A stretch of DNA of 64,000 nt from Paenibacillus riograndensis SBR5. Lineage in GTDB: Bacteria > Bacillota > Bacilli > Paenibacillales > Paenibacillaceae. Location of the stretch: assembly GCF_000981585.1 (NCBI RefSeq), contig NZ_LN831776.1:2185001-2249000 (forward strand), in the 5' to 3' direction. Position numbers and translations under genes: made by a program. The notes beneath the pieces were generated by a model, which did no database searches, was not told where the DNA came from, and saw only the letters and a program-made list of their open reading frames with translations. Below, in pieces: positions 51,409 through 60,736 of the stretch (position 1 is the first letter of the stretch; the number at the start of each line of letters is the position of its first letter).

Positions 51409-52083
51409 ATGGGATTTCAAGAAGAACACAGCACTTGGCTCAAGTATCACTTGGACCGTAGGAAAGGGGAAAGAAGAGATCGCCTGGAACGGGGACATGG
51501 TCACGGAGAGCGCATGTTTCTGGAGCAGATATGGTGGCCGATGATGGGAACACTACAGAACCTTCACCCCGAATATGAGGTCGTAGATTGGCGAGGGAGG
51601 CCCTATTTTGTTGATCTTGTCTGGAGGCCGGGGCAAGTGAAATTCGCGTTCGAAGTGAAGGGCTACGGCCCGCATGTGCAGAATATGGACCGTACCCGTT
51701 ACCGGCAAGAGCTCAACCGTGAAACATTTCTGCAAATTGCCGGCTATCGGGTAGTTTCGATTCCCTATGATGACCTCGAAGCGAGCCCGCAGCTTATAAT
51801 TTCGCTGATAAGGACCCTGGTGGCCCCGTTTATCAGCGGGAATAACGCAATGGAGCATTTTACTCGTCTGGAGCGGGAGATGATCCGGCTTGCGGTTTCC
51901 CGGGATGGATTGATCCGCCCGGTTGACGTAGTCAAGGAGCTTGGAGTCAACCTGCGGACGGTTCGAAATATGCTGCAGGCGCTTTGTGCAAAAGGGAGGC
52001 TCAGACCTGTGCCTACGAATAGTGGAAGGAGAGTTTGCCGATATGAGGTGATTCATTCCTTCTCCGACGAACAGCTGTGGTGA
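51409..52083 (+). CDS. PD-(D/E)XK nuclease-like protein with C-terminal winged helix, copy 2
   Basis: The protein is 224 aa from ATG 51409 (GGAAGGAG upstream). It has the same plan as copy 1: basic N terminus, DWRGRPYFVDLVW with Asp69, KFAFEVKGYG with Glu82 and Lys84, RTRYRQELNRET, and a C-terminal winged helix (RPVDVVKELGVNLRTVRNML). Sequence is close to identical to copy 1 over about 40-125 and more diverged in the linker and C terminus. It follows the SNF2 gene. A nuclease is inferred from the motif; restriction, repair or a regulator that only binds DNA are alternatives. Confidence 0.75.
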   Translation: MGFQEEHSTWLKYHLDRRKGERRDRLERGHGHGERMFLEQIWWPMMGTLQNLHPEYEVVDWRGRPYFVDLVWRPGQVKFAFEVKGYGPHVQNMDRTRYRQELNRETFLQIAGYRVVSIPYDDLEASPQLIISLIRTLVAPFISGNNAMEHFTRLEREMIRLAVSRDGLIRPVDVVKELGVNLRTVRNMLQALCAKGRLRPVPTNSGRRVCRYEVIHSFSDEQLW

Positions 52084-52278
52084 AAGGGGGCTGGCCGGTC
52101 ATAGGTGAGTGAAACAACGGCAGAAATGCCGTTGTTGAAGCGCGCGCAGGCGCCATGCCCGCCCTAAATTCAGGCTGAGACGCAGATCTCCGCCCGAATC
52201 TCTAATTTTGAACTGATTTTTCTGTCAATTGTTCAGGTGTTGCTCCCGGCGGGAATCTTTTATGATAGGAAAGATAGA

Positions 52279-52292
52279 TGAAACCGTTATCA
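52279..52292. promoter_or_regulatory. cre site upstream of GH3 gene
   Basis: TGAAACCGTTATCA fits the CcpA consensus TGWNANCGNTNWCA at all fixed positions and lies 27 nt before the start codon of the GH3 gene, so binding could block transcription when preferred sugars are present. Confidence 0.7.
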
Positions 52293-52318
52293 TAAAGATC
52301 AAAAGGAGTGTCTGCTCA

Positions 52319-55144
52319 ATGGAAACCGGAACCTTTCCCTTTCAACAAATGGAATTGCAGCTGAATGAACGTGTGCAGGACCTGCTCTCCAGATTAACGC
52401 TGGACGAGAAGGTAAGCCTGATGCCCCAATACCAAGCAGCTATCGAACGTTTAGGAATAGGCGGCTATAAGCATGGTACGGAAGGGGCGCACGGGATTTC
52501 CTGGCTTGGCGCAGCCACCTCTTTTCCGCAGCCGGGCGGATTGGCCTGCACCTGGAACCCGGAGCTGCTGCAGAAGATCGGTGAAGCGATCGGGGATGAA
52601 GCCAGAGCATTTTACCGCAAAAATCCGGCAGTGAATGGCCTGACTCTGTGGGCGCCTACAGTAGATATGGAGCGCGACCCGCGCTGGGGCAGAACGGAAG
52701 AGGCTTATGGCGAGGACCCCAAACTGACGGGCCGTCTCAGCACTGCGCTCGTGAAGGGCATTCAAGGCGACCATCCCAAGTATTTGAAAGCGGTAGCAAC
52801 GCTCAAGCATTTTCTTGGCAACAACAATGAGATTGACCGTGGAGTGGCTTCGTCCAGCATTGATCCGCGCAATATGCGCGAGTATTACCTGGAAGCCTTC
52901 AAGCCTGCCTTCAAGGAAGGCGGCGCGCAGTCGATGATGACGGCGTACAACTCGGTGAACGGTGTCCCGGTGATCCTGCATCCGGCGGTCATGGAGATTG
53001 TGAAGGGTGAATGGGAAATGGATGGTTTTATTGTAAGCGATGCCGGAGATTTGTTCGGGATTGTAAAAGACCATAAATATTACGAATCATTCGCCCGCTC
53101 TATGGCAGAATCGATCAAAAACGGCATCGACAGTGTTACTGAAGAAACGGAGGAGACGATTAAGGTTATTCATCAGGCGCTGCACGAAGGTCTGTTGACT
53201 GAGGAGGATCTGGACCGCGCGCTTTTCAATACGTTCCGGGTCCGCTTCCGGCTGGGCGAGTTCGATCCTGAAAAAGGCAATCCGTACGCAGCCATAGACG
53301 ATTCTGTCATTCTCAGCACGGAACACAGCAAGCTGTCCCTGGAGGCTGCGAAGCAGTCTATCGTCCTGCTGAAGAATGACAATGCGGCCCTTCCGCTCAG
53401 CACCAAAGAGTTGTCCAAGGTCGCGGTCATTGGGCCGCTGGCGGATGAAGCCTTCAGAGACTGGTATTCCGGCACTTTGGCTTATGGCGTGACTCCGCTG
53501 CAGGGTGTGACCAAAAAGCTGGCCGGGAAGCAGGTTGTTTTTGAGAGCGGGGACGACCGCATTATTCTGAAATCGGCAGCCAGCGGCAAGGCCGTGGGAA
53601 TGACCGGGGAAGAAGGAAGGCTGGCGGTGCTGCATGATGTGCCGGAGCGCGGAGAAATGTTCCGCCATACGGCCTGGGGCTGGACGGCCCATACGCTGGA
53701 AGCCACCAGCCGGGGGCAATATGTTACGCTGAGTGATGCCGGCACCCTGACAGCTTCTGCGGATGAAATCTATGGCTGGTATGTGAAGGAATCGCTGAAT
53801 CTGGTGCCGGAAGACGGGGGAGCAGTCAGCCTGCGCACCTGGAATGACAAGCTGATCTCTGTTAGCGCGGAAGATGGTACTCTTCAGGCTGGTGAGCAGG
53901 ATGCCAGTGCCGAAGACCGTACCTTCCATAAAAATATCGTTGTCAACGGCGTGGAGGCGGCAGTCCAAGCGGCCAAAGCCGCTGAAGTCGCTATTGTGTT
54001 CGTCGGCAACCATCCGCTGCTGAACGGCAAGGAAGAAATCGACAGACCGGATATTGTGCTGCCGGAAGAGCAGGAGCGTCTCGTCAAGGCAGTGTACGAA
54101 GCCAATCCCAATACTGTAGTAGTTATCGTGGGCAGCTATCCAATTTCTTCTACATGGATTGATGACAATATTCCGGCGGTGCTGTACACCTCCCACAGCG
54201 GACAGGAGCTGGGCAACGCGGTGGCGGATGTTCTGTTCGGTGACTATAGTCCGTCGGGCAAGCTCAATATGACCTGGTACCGTTCCGTGGATCAGCTTCC
54301 TGACCTCATGGATTACGATATCATCAAAGGCAAAAGAACCTACATGTACTTTGACGGGGAGCCGCTGTATCCGTTCGGTCATGGCCTAACCTATGCCCAG
54401 GTTGCTTACCGCAATCTGTCGCTGGCGGAGGGGGACTTGCAGCCGGATGGAATGATTAACCTGTCAGTGGAAATTGAAAATACCAGTACGGTAGACAGCG
54501 GCGAAGTGGTTCAGCTCTACATCCGCGCCTTGTCCTCCCGGGTGAAGCGTCCGCTGAAGCAGCTCAAGGGTTTCGAAAAAATTCATCTTGCCGCCGGGCA
54601 ATCCCGGACGGTTGCATTCACTTTGCCAGTGGCCGAGCTGGCCTTCTGGGATGTGACGCGGGAGTTATACTGTGTGGAAACAGGTGAATACGAGATCATG
54701 ATTGGCCGTTCCTCGGGCGACATTCAACTGACCGGCCGCGTGTATGTGCAGGGCGATACTGTACCTCCGCGTAATCTGTATACCACGGTCAAAGCCGAGA
54801 ACTACGATGACTATGACAAAGTATATCTGGATGAGTGCAAGGCGGGCGGCGCATCCATTCACCCGGCAGCGGACAGAGCCTGGATCGCCTTTAAGGATGT
54901 GGATTTCGCACAGGGTGCAGCGGAGTTCCAGGGCCTTGTATCCTCGGCCAAAGGCGGCAGCCTGGAGATCCGGACCGGAGGTCCGGCGGGGAAATTGGCA
55001 GGTAAGCTGGAGATTCCAGCTGGCGGTATAATTCAGGACTGGAAAAGCCAGTCCGTCCTAGTAGGCATTGATGCCGGGAACACAGATGTTTATCTGATCT
55101 TTGGCGGCGAGGTTTTGCTGAGCCGTTTCCATTTCAGCGCGTAG
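52319..55144 (+). CDS. GH3 beta-glycosidase (beta-xylosidase/glucosidase type) with C-terminal carbohydrate-binding-like module
   Basis: The protein is 942 aa from ATG 52319 (AAAAGGAG upstream). The GH3 N-domain has the nucleophile Asp241 in GFIVSDAGDL and substrate-binding KHF and PRWGR motifs; the C-domain follows to about 660 with a roughly 130-residue insertion rich in beta strands (about 405-535) that is unusual for GH3. A fibronectin-III-like domain comes next. The last ~120 residues (KAENYDDYDKVYLDECKAGG) resemble CBM6. There is no signal peptide, so it acts on imported oligosaccharides. The cre site upstream suggests catabolite control. Confidence 0.9.
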   Translation: METGTFPFQQMELQLNERVQDLLSRLTLDEKVSLMPQYQAAIERLGIGGYKHGTEGAHGISWLGAATSFPQPGGLACTWNPELLQKIGEAIGDEARAFYRKNPAVNGLTLWAPTVDMERDPRWGRTEEAYGEDPKLTGRLSTALVKGIQGDHPKYLKAVATLKHFLGNNNEIDRGVASSSIDPRNMREYYLEAFKPAFKEGGAQSMMTAYNSVNGVPVILHPAVMEIVKGEWEMDGFIVSDAGDLFGIVKDHKYYESFARSMAESIKNGIDSVTEETEETIKVIHQALHEGLLTEEDLDRALFNTFRVRFRLGEFDPEKGNPYAAIDDSVILSTEHSKLSLEAAKQSIVLLKNDNAALPLSTKELSKVAVIGPLADEAFRDWYSGTLAYGVTPLQGVTKKLAGKQVVFESGDDRIILKSAASGKAVGMTGEEGRLAVLHDVPERGEMFRHTAWGWTAHTLEATSRGQYVTLSDAGTLTASADEIYGWYVKESLNLVPEDGGAVSLRTWNDKLISVSAEDGTLQAGEQDASAEDRTFHKNIVVNGVEAAVQAAKAAEVAIVFVGNHPLLNGKEEIDRPDIVLPEEQERLVKAVYEANPNTVVVIVGSYPISSTWIDDNIPAVLYTSHSGQELGNAVADVLFGDYSPSGKLNMTWYRSVDQLPDLMDYDIIKGKRTYMYFDGEPLYPFGHGLTYAQVAYRNLSLAEGDLQPDGMINLSVEIENTSTVDSGEVVQLYIRALSSRVKRPLKQLKGFEKIHLAAGQSRTVAFTLPVAELAFWDVTRELYCVETGEYEIMIGRSSGDIQLTGRVYVQGDTVPPRNLYTTVKAENYDDYDKVYLDECKAGGASIHPAADRAWIAFKDVDFAQGAAEFQGLVSSAKGGSLEIRTGGPAGKLAGKLEIPAGGIIQDWKSQSVLVGIDAGNTDVYLIFGGEVLLSRFHFSA

Positions 55145-55160
55145 AATGAAATACAGCATG

Positions 55161-55201
55161 GCCCTGTATATTCTGGTGATTCAGAAGATGCGGGGCTTTT
55201 T
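55161..55201 (+). terminator. intrinsic terminator after GH3 gene
   Basis: A 15-bp stem (55161-55175 with 55182-55196, two G-T pairs and one mismatch) is followed by TTTTT. Confidence 0.75.
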
Positions 55202-55300
55202 GCATGTTCTGGGGTCATGGGGTGTAAGTTATTTAACTGTATAGATGGGAACTGATGTTCTATAATGAAGCGGATCACAAAGTTCAGAGGAGGACAAGAA

Positions 55301-55738
55301 ATGAAGGGAATCATTGATTTTTTATTGGTGGCCAAAAAGGAAACTTATGCGGGTAAAGGCCCGGAAACGCCGCCGTCCCGCCCGCAGTCGCATGATTTGG
55401 CATTTCAAAAAGGAAATCTAAAGTATCTGGATACCTACCTGGGAACAAAAAAGTTTGCCGGGGAAGAAGCCCTGTGGGAGGATGGGAAACCGGTCTGGGC
55501 GTTGAACTATGCTGGAAGGGTGCTTGCGGATGGCTTTAGCGGCGATTTTTTGAAGGAAGCTCTGCTGCATGTGCCTGAGGACAAACCCTTCAGAGGTCCG
55601 GAGACTTACCGGAGAGACGGTTTTACATACAAATGTACGGTGGATGGTGATTTCCAGTGGTTCAGCGGGTACGAGGAGATCTGGAACGGGGCAGACAAAG
55701 TCTATGAGTGCAGGTTTCATGGCGGGTTGATTCAATAA
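55301..55738 (+). CDS. DUF5680 domain protein
   Basis: The protein is 145 aa from ATG 55301 (AGAGGAGGACAA upstream). It matches the DUF5680 pattern: FLLVAKKETYAGKG, SRPQSHDLAF, YLDTYLGTKKFAGEEALW, ALNYAGRVL and EEIWNGADKVYECRFHGG. Such proteins often bear an XRE-type N-terminal domain, but none is here. The function is unknown. Confidence 0.87.
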   Translation: MKGIIDFLLVAKKETYAGKGPETPPSRPQSHDLAFQKGNLKYLDTYLGTKKFAGEEALWEDGKPVWALNYAGRVLADGFSGDFLKEALLHVPEDKPFRGPETYRRDGFTYKCTVDGDFQWFSGYEEIWNGADKVYECRFHGGLIQ

Positions 55739-55743
55739 TCTGG

Positions 55744-55784
55744 CCAAAAAGAACCCGCTGTCTGCATTTCGCCAGCGGGTTCTT
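55744..55784. terminator. bidirectional-type terminator between convergent genes
   Basis: A perfect 12-bp stem AAGAACCCGCTG/CAGCGGGTTCTT (55749-55760 with 55773-55784). On the minus strand it is followed by TTTTT, so it serves chiefly the leftward gene at 55798. Confidence 0.8.
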
Positions 55785-55797
55785 AAGTCTGTGAGGC

Positions 55798-56202
55798 TCA
55801 GTCCCCACCACCGCCACCACCGCCATCTCCGCCGCCGGAATCGCCCCCGCCGAAGCCCCCGCTGTCGTGGCCTCCGCTATGGCCTCCGCTGTCCCAGCCG
55901 CCGTGACTGCCATGTCCGCTGTCCCAGCTGCCGTGACCGCCATGTCCGCTGCCCCAGCTGCTCCCGCCGTGGCTGTGATTGTTGTGGCTGTCATTACTGT
56001 TGTTCTCGTCATGATGAGGATGTCCGGGATGATGTTTATGACTGTCTCCCGGGGTGAGGTCCGCTCCGTTTCCTGTGAAAAAGAAGCTGTCGGCGGAATT
56101 ATTCCTGTATCTCCCGCTAGTACCGCGTTTGTTGTTATCTCTCAGAATGGCCTTAGCGACGATATAAACGAACACTACAACAAAAATTATGCCAATACCC
56201 AA
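55798..56202 (-). CDS. membrane-anchored Gly/His/Ser/Asp-rich protein
   Basis: The protein is 134 aa from TTG 56202, 7 nt after AGGAGGG; the GTG at 56229 would put that box inside the gene. A single transmembrane helix (GIGIIFVVVFVYIVAKAIL) is followed by a charged stretch and then a tail of about 80 residues made almost only of Gly, His, Ser and Asp, ending in a run of Gly. The tail looks disordered and could bind metal ions through its His and Asp. The family resembles small membrane proteins with GGG tails in Bacillales. No function is assigned. Confidence 0.7.
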   Translation of the reverse strand: MGIGIIFVVVFVYIVAKAILRDNNKRGTSGRYRNNSADSFFFTGNGADLTPGDSHKHHPGHPHHDENNSNDSHNNHSHGGSSWGSGHGGHGSWDSGHGSHGGWDSGGHSGGHDSGGFGGGDSGGGDGGGGGGGD

Positions 56203-56364
56203 TCCGATCCCTCCTAAATTTAAGGTCACTTATCAGAATTGTACCATAATATTGCAGCCATGCCTCTATCCTGTGCGGAGAGTGTGGCAGAGTTTGCATT
56301 ACGGCTAGGTGAGGGAGTAAGGGAGGGGAGGTGAGGAAAAGAAACGACAGTAAACTGCAGCTTG

Positions 56365-56560
56365 ATTGTATTTTGTGCAATAGAATCTCAATCTGCTGCG
56401 GCAAAATGGCATTCTGCTGTATTTGGTGCAATTGATTTCTTGAGTTAGGCTCCTATTAAGCGTATTTCCTTGATTCTGCTGTATAAAGTGCAACAGAATC
56501 TGTTTTTTGTCTGATTTGGGGATAATCAGCTGCAGAAAGTGCAATAGAATCCAGCCGCAG
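56365..56560 (+). repeat. intergenic repeat family A, four units at 51/62/51 bp, copy 3
   Basis: The TGCAA anchors are at 56376, 56427, 56489 and 56540, spacings 51, 62 and 51, exactly as at 14690-14875. Cores read TGTATTTTGTGCAATAGAAT and variants (GTATAAAGTGCAACAGAATC, TGCAGAAAGTGCAATAGAAT). It makes up much of the 56203-56707 gap, the rest of which shows no gene. Confidence 0.75.
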
Positions 56561-56707
56561 CGCGGCACACTATAGAAGCAACTATGAGCGTGAGATGAAT
56601 TTGCAAGGATGGATTGCATTTTCACCCAAATTGAAAAGAAACCCAACAAAAAAACAAAGAACCAAAAGAACCAAAAGAACCAGCCACAGGCAAGTCCTTT
56701 GCAGCTA

Positions 56708-57982
56708 TCAGATGATCCCCCGGTCATGCCGGAACTGCTTGGGGGTGGTGGCGGTATATTTCTTAAATACTTTGGTAAAATAGCTCTGGTCGTTAAAATG
56801 CAGCCGGGTAGCGATATCCGACAGGGTGATCCCCGGCAGCTCCATCAGGCGTTTGGCCTCCTCGATCCGTTCCCGCTGAATGTAATCGCTGACGGCAAGG
56901 CCCGTTTCCTTCTTGAACAGCTGGGAGAGGTAGCTGGCATTCAGCCCGGCAACGCCCGCAAGCCTGCTCAAAGTAAGCTCTTCATACAGATGGTTGAAAA
57001 TATAATTCTGGCACAGCGCAGAGGTGCGGGACAGCTTGGACCTGCGGTTGTCCTTCACATGATCGGCAAAATCGCACAGAGCCGCAAGCTGGGCACGGTC
57101 CACCGCCGGAATATCCTTCAGCTCCTCAATGTGCTGAATATGAAAATCGCTCAGCGTGTAGGCGATCTCCCAGAACAGCCCTCCGTCAATGGCGGCGCGG
57201 GTCGCCAGGGTGATGGAGGAGATGGCGAGGTTCTTTTTGCTGCGCAGCTGGCTTGTCTTGGAGAGCAGCCCGTACTGATCTTCGTTGAAGCCTGCATGAG
57301 TCTGGAGCAGCCCGCCCTTGTCTCCGCTGCGGATATGCCGGAACAGCTCGCGCTCTTGGCTCGGATCATGGTGCAGCCAGATATTCTCCCGCCGGTAGGA
57401 CAGATTCAGATCAGGTGCGCTGTCCTTAAGCTGCGCAGTCTGGAGGGGCTGCGAATCTTGCAGCAGCTCGCTGATGGACAGAGCCTGGCCGGTAGCCAGC
57501 GTATACAGCAGAATGGCCGCATGATACAGCCGCATCCGGTCCAGCACGGGCAGACTGCGGTAATATTGCAGCCAGGCCTCTTGCCCTCCAGCAGGAATGT
57601 TGTGGTCACGCAGCAAGATGCCCGCATTTTCTTCGGTCAGGGGAGCGTACAGCGAAGGGCCGATAACGATGGCCCCGGCCGGCTCCAGCTCTCCGTATAG
57701 AGGGAGGACGATGAAATTCTCCAGGTAAGCCGTTGTGCAGATTAGCGGAAAAGCAGCAGTCCTTGAATCCTTCCGGCTGTCTGCGGCCTCTTGCATCATT
57801 TCTAGAACTTCAGCCGGAAGCCCTTGGACGCCTTCAACCGGAGGCCGGATGTGGGCAGACGGATGGGGTGTCTGCTCCGTTTCGCCTTTGGAATTCATCC
57901 ATGCCACCGGCAGCCGATAAGCTTCGTACAGCAGCCTGCAAATATAAGGAATCCGTTCATGATCCTCCAGAAGCTCCAGCAT
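56708..57982 (-). CDS. AraC family transcriptional regulator with large N-terminal domain
   Basis: The protein is 424 aa from ATG 57982 (AAAGGGGGAGG upstream). The N-terminal ~310 residues are not a cupin; they look like a PocR/GAF-like ligand-sensing region (FIVLPLYGELEPAGAIVIGP). The C-terminal AraC domain covers about 325-420 (LSRLAGVAGLNASYLSQLFK; YFTKVFKKYTATTPKQFR). It is divergent from the GH3 gene at 58097, with a 114-bp shared promoter region, and probably controls it in response to a sugar. Confidence 0.9.
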   Translation of the reverse strand: MLELLEDHERIPYICRLLYEAYRLPVAWMNSKGETEQTPHPSAHIRPPVEGVQGLPAEVLEMMQEAADSRKDSRTAAFPLICTTAYLENFIVLPLYGELEPAGAIVIGPSLYAPLTEENAGILLRDHNIPAGGQEAWLQYYRSLPVLDRMRLYHAAILLYTLATGQALSISELLQDSQPLQTAQLKDSAPDLNLSYRRENIWLHHDPSQERELFRHIRSGDKGGLLQTHAGFNEDQYGLLSKTSQLRSKKNLAISSITLATRAAIDGGLFWEIAYTLSDFHIQHIEELKDIPAVDRAQLAALCDFADHVKDNRRSKLSRTSALCQNYIFNHLYEELTLSRLAGVAGLNASYLSQLFKKETGLAVSDYIQRERIEEAKRLMELPGITLSDIATRLHFNDQSYFTKVFKKYTATTPKQFRHDRGII

Positions 57983-58069
57983 GTTCCCTCCCCCTTTACC
58001 TAATGAAAATACCAAGAATACAAATATTCTGCCATAAATCTGCCGTGAAGTATATTAGAATGAAAAATA

Positions 58070-58083
58070 AGAAAGCACTTTCA
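58070..58083. promoter_or_regulatory. cre-like site in the GH3 5' region
   Basis: AGAAAGCACTTTCA differs from the palindrome TGAAAGCGCTTTCA at two positions. It lies just before the AAGGAGG of the GH3 gene at 58097, so a bound CcpA would act as a roadblock. Confidence 0.5.
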
Positions 58084-58096
58084 AGGAGGTTTCCCC

Positions 58097-60367
58097 ATGA
58101 CTACTGACATTCGACATCTCATTTCGCAATTGACGCTTGAAGAGAAGGCCGCACTCTGCTCAGGCCTTGATTTCTGGCATACCCAAGGGATTGAGCGGCT
58201 GGGCATCCCGTCTGTAATGATGACAGACGGTCCGCATGGCCTGCGCAAACAGGCGGAGAGCGCAGACCATCTGGGTCTTCATAACAGCGTGCCTGCCACT
58301 TGTTTCCCTTCAGCGGCAGGACTCGCTTCTTCCTGGAACCGGGAGCTGATCCGCCGGGTCGGTGAAGCATTGGGCAGAGAATGCCAGGCTGAGGATGTGG
58401 CCGTTCTGCTGGGACCAGGCACCAATATCAAACGTTCCCCGCTCAATGGGCGAAATTTTGAATATTTTTCTGAAGATCCTTATTTGTCTTCGGAGATGGC
58501 CGCGAATCATATTCAGGGTGTGCAGAGCCAGGGAGTGGGCACATCGCTGAAGCATTTTGCCGCCAATAACCAGGAGCACCGCAGAATGTCCACCGATGCG
58601 GTGATTGACGAGCGGACGCTGCGGGAGATTTATCTGGCGAGCTTCGAAGGGGCGGTGAAGCAAAGCCAGCCATGGAGCGTCATGTGCTCCTACAACCGGG
58701 TGAACGGCGAATATGCTTCGGAAAGTGAAACGTTGCTGACACGGATTCTCCGGGACGAGTGGGGGTTTGAAGGCTTCGTAGTGTCCGACTGGGGAGCGGT
58801 GAACGAGCGGGTGAAGGCGCTGCAGGCCGGGCTTGAACTGGAGATGCCTTCAAGCGGAGGGATCGGAGATGCCAAAATCGTCGCTGCTGTGAACAGCGGC
58901 GAGCTGTCCATAGAGACGCTGGACCTTGCGGTGGAGCGGCTGCTTGGCTTTATTTTCAAGCGGGAGGAGAACCGCCAAGAGAACATCCCGTTTGAGCCGG
59001 ACGAGCACCACCGTCTGGCGCGTGAGGTGGCCAGGGAAAGCATGGTGCTGCTGAAGAATGAAGACGGCCTTCTCCCGCTGGCCCCGCAAGGCACGCTTGC
59101 CATCATCGGTGAGTTCGCCAAGAAGCCGCGTTATCAGGGGGGCGGCAGCTCGCATGTGAATCCGACGAGGCTGGATGATGCTTTTGCAGAACTGCAGGCG
59201 GTGGCGGGAGATGCTGCAAGCTTCCTGTATGCGCAGGGCTATGAGCTGGGCAGCGATGATGTGAACGAAAATCTTCTGCGTGAAGCGCGCGACACAGCCG
59301 CCAAGTCGGATGCCGCAGTGCTGTTCCTTGGGCTGCCGGACAGATACGAGTCGGAGGGGTATGACCGCAGCCATCTGTCGCTGCCCGCCAGCCACATTGC
59401 GCTGATCGGGGCGGTGGCTGAGGTGCAGGACAATATTATCGTAGTGCTGAGCAATGGTTCCCCGGTAGAAATGCCCTGGATCGGCAAAACGAAGGCCGTT
59501 CTGGAAGGCTACTTGGGCGGTCAGGCTTTCGGCGGCGCGGTTGCCGACCTGCTCTTCGGCGTCGTTAGTCCAAGCGGGAAGCTGGCCGAAACGTTCCCTG
59601 TGAAGCTAAGCGACAACCCGTCGTTCCTGAATTTTCCCGGTGAAGGCGACAAGGTGGAATACAAGGAAGGCTTGTTCGTCGGCTACCGCTATTATGACAA
59701 AAAAGAGATGGAGCCGCTGTTCCCGTTCGGCTTCGGGCTGAGCTACACCGAATTTGAATATAGTGACTTGGTGCTGGATAAAACCGGCATAAACGATACT
59801 GAAACCGTCCAGGTCACCGTAACCGTGAAGAATACCGGCAGCCGGACCGGGCAGGAGATCGTGCAGCTCTATGTCAGTGACGTGGAGAGCAGTGTCATCC
59901 GGCCGCTGCAGGAGCTGAAAGGCTTCCAGAAGGTAGCACTGCAGCCCGGAGAGGCGCGGGGGGTGTCTTTTACACTGGATAAACGGGCTTTTGCCTATTA
60001 CAATGTGCAGCTTGGCGATTGGCATGTCGAGAGCGGAGCTTTCCGGATTGGGGTCGGCGCTTCCTCCCGCGATATCCGTCTGAATGCTTTCCTTGAAGTG
60101 GCTTCGACGACGGAGATAGCAGTGAGCTTTCACCGCAATACTACCGTCGGGGATTTGCTGGACAATCCGCTTACAGCAGAGCACGCGAAGAAATTCAGCA
60201 GTATTTTCGGACTCGAAAGTGCGATGGAGGATAATCCGGACATGTTCGTCGCGATGATGAAATATATGCCGCTGCGGGCCATGATCGGCTTCGGGCAGGG
60301 GAATTACACCGAGGAGGATTTGGCTCAGGATCTGCGGCAGCTGAATGCGCTGGCGGCAGCGAAATAA
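58097..60367 (+). CDS. GH3 beta-glucosidase
   Basis: This 756-aa protein has the GH3 (alpha/beta)8 domain with the nucleophile Asp231 in [10 protein letters not shown], followed by the alpha/beta sandwich domain and a fibronectin-III-like domain ([30 protein letters not shown]). The extra ~100 C-terminal residues ([11 protein letters not shown] to the end) are typical of Bacillales beta-glucosidases. There is no signal peptide, so it hydrolyses imported beta-glucosides. It is divergent from the AraC gene at 56708 and has a cre-like site and a terminator at 60424. Confidence 0.93.
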   Translation: MTTDIRHLISQLTLEEKAALCSGLDFWHTQGIERLGIPSVMMTDGPHGLRKQAESADHLGLHNSVPATCFPSAAGLASSWNRELIRRVGEALGRECQAEDVAVLLGPGTNIKRSPLNGRNFEYFSEDPYLSSEMAANHIQGVQSQGVGTSLKHFAANNQEHRRMSTDAVIDERTLREIYLASFEGAVKQSQPWSVMCSYNRVNGEYASESETLLTRILRDEWGFEGFVVSDWGAVNERVKALQAGLELEMPSSGGIGDAKIVAAVNSGELSIETLDLAVERLLGFIFKREENRQENIPFEPDEHHRLAREVARESMVLLKNEDGLLPLAPQGTLAIIGEFAKKPRYQGGGSSHVNPTRLDDAFAELQAVAGDAASFLYAQGYELGSDDVNENLLREARDTAAKSDAAVLFLGLPDRYESEGYDRSHLSLPASHIALIGAVAEVQDNIIVVLSNGSPVEMPWIGKTKAVLEGYLGGQAFGGAVADLLFGVVSPSGKLAETFPVKLSDNPSFLNFPGEGDKVEYKEGLFVGYRYYDKKEMEPLFPFGFGLSYTEFEYSDLVLDKTGINDTETVQVTVTVKNTGSRTGQEIVQLYVSDVESSVIRPLQELKGFQKVALQPGEARGVSFTLDKRAFAYYNVQLGDWHVESGAFRIGVGASSRDIRLNAFLEVASTTEIAVSFHRNTTVGDLLDNPLTAEHAKKFSSIFGLESAMEDNPDMFVAMMKYMPLRAMIGFGQGNYTEEDLAQDLRQLNALAAAK

Positions 60368-60423
60368 AGGGGATCGGGAGAACGTGATCCGCTGAAGAAG
60401 CTGAATTCGCAGATGCCATAAGT

Positions 60424-60458
60424 ACCCGCTGACGCAGTGATGCGGCAGCGGTTCTTTT
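60424..60458 (+). terminator. intrinsic terminator after beta-glucosidase gene
   Basis: A 13-bp stem ACCCGCTGACGCA/TGCGGCAGCGGTT (60424-60436 with 60441-60453) with GTGA loop is followed by CTTTTGG. Confidence 0.7.
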
Positions 60459-60572
60459 GGTCTAAAGAGGTGTCCTCCGTCCTTAGACGGGCGGAAATTG
60501 CTCCGGAATCTAGGGGTTGCCTTTCGCCCGGTAATTTGCTAACATACGTTGTAACATAATAATTCTTTTTTT

Positions 60573-60711
60573 AGTTTTCTAGGGTTCCGCGGCGCATTCA
60601 GGCCGGCAGGTCCGAGGGAAAACGCACGGAATTATAGTTCCGTGTCTACACGGAGGGATAAAAGCCCGGGAGGTATCGTCGTTGGACGATGGCCTTCCGG
60701 GTTTATTTTTT
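60573..60711 (+). promoter_or_regulatory. guanidine-I (ykkC-yxkD) riboswitch with terminator
   Basis: The conserved class elements are present in order: CTAGGGTTCCGC near 60580, GGTCCGAGGGAAAACGCACG near 60610, and ACACGGAGGGATAAAAGCCC from 60649. The last element runs into the terminator stem CCCGGGAGG/CCTTCCGGG (60664 onward), which ends in TTTATTTTTTT. Guanidinium binding would free the downstream SMR genes from termination. The preceding 60459-60572 is AT-rich before the aptamer and holds no gene. Confidence 0.93.
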
Positions 60712-60736
60712 TGGAAAAAGAGGAGGAGATTCAAGC

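Noticed and set aside
53087-54382. A 431-aa open frame on the minus strand
   Set aside because: It is antisense to the GH3 gene and shows no domain or ribosome-binding site.
55791-56217. Plus-strand frames rich in Arg/His or Ala/Val
   Set aside because: They are mirror readings of the Gly/His-rich tail gene on the other strand.
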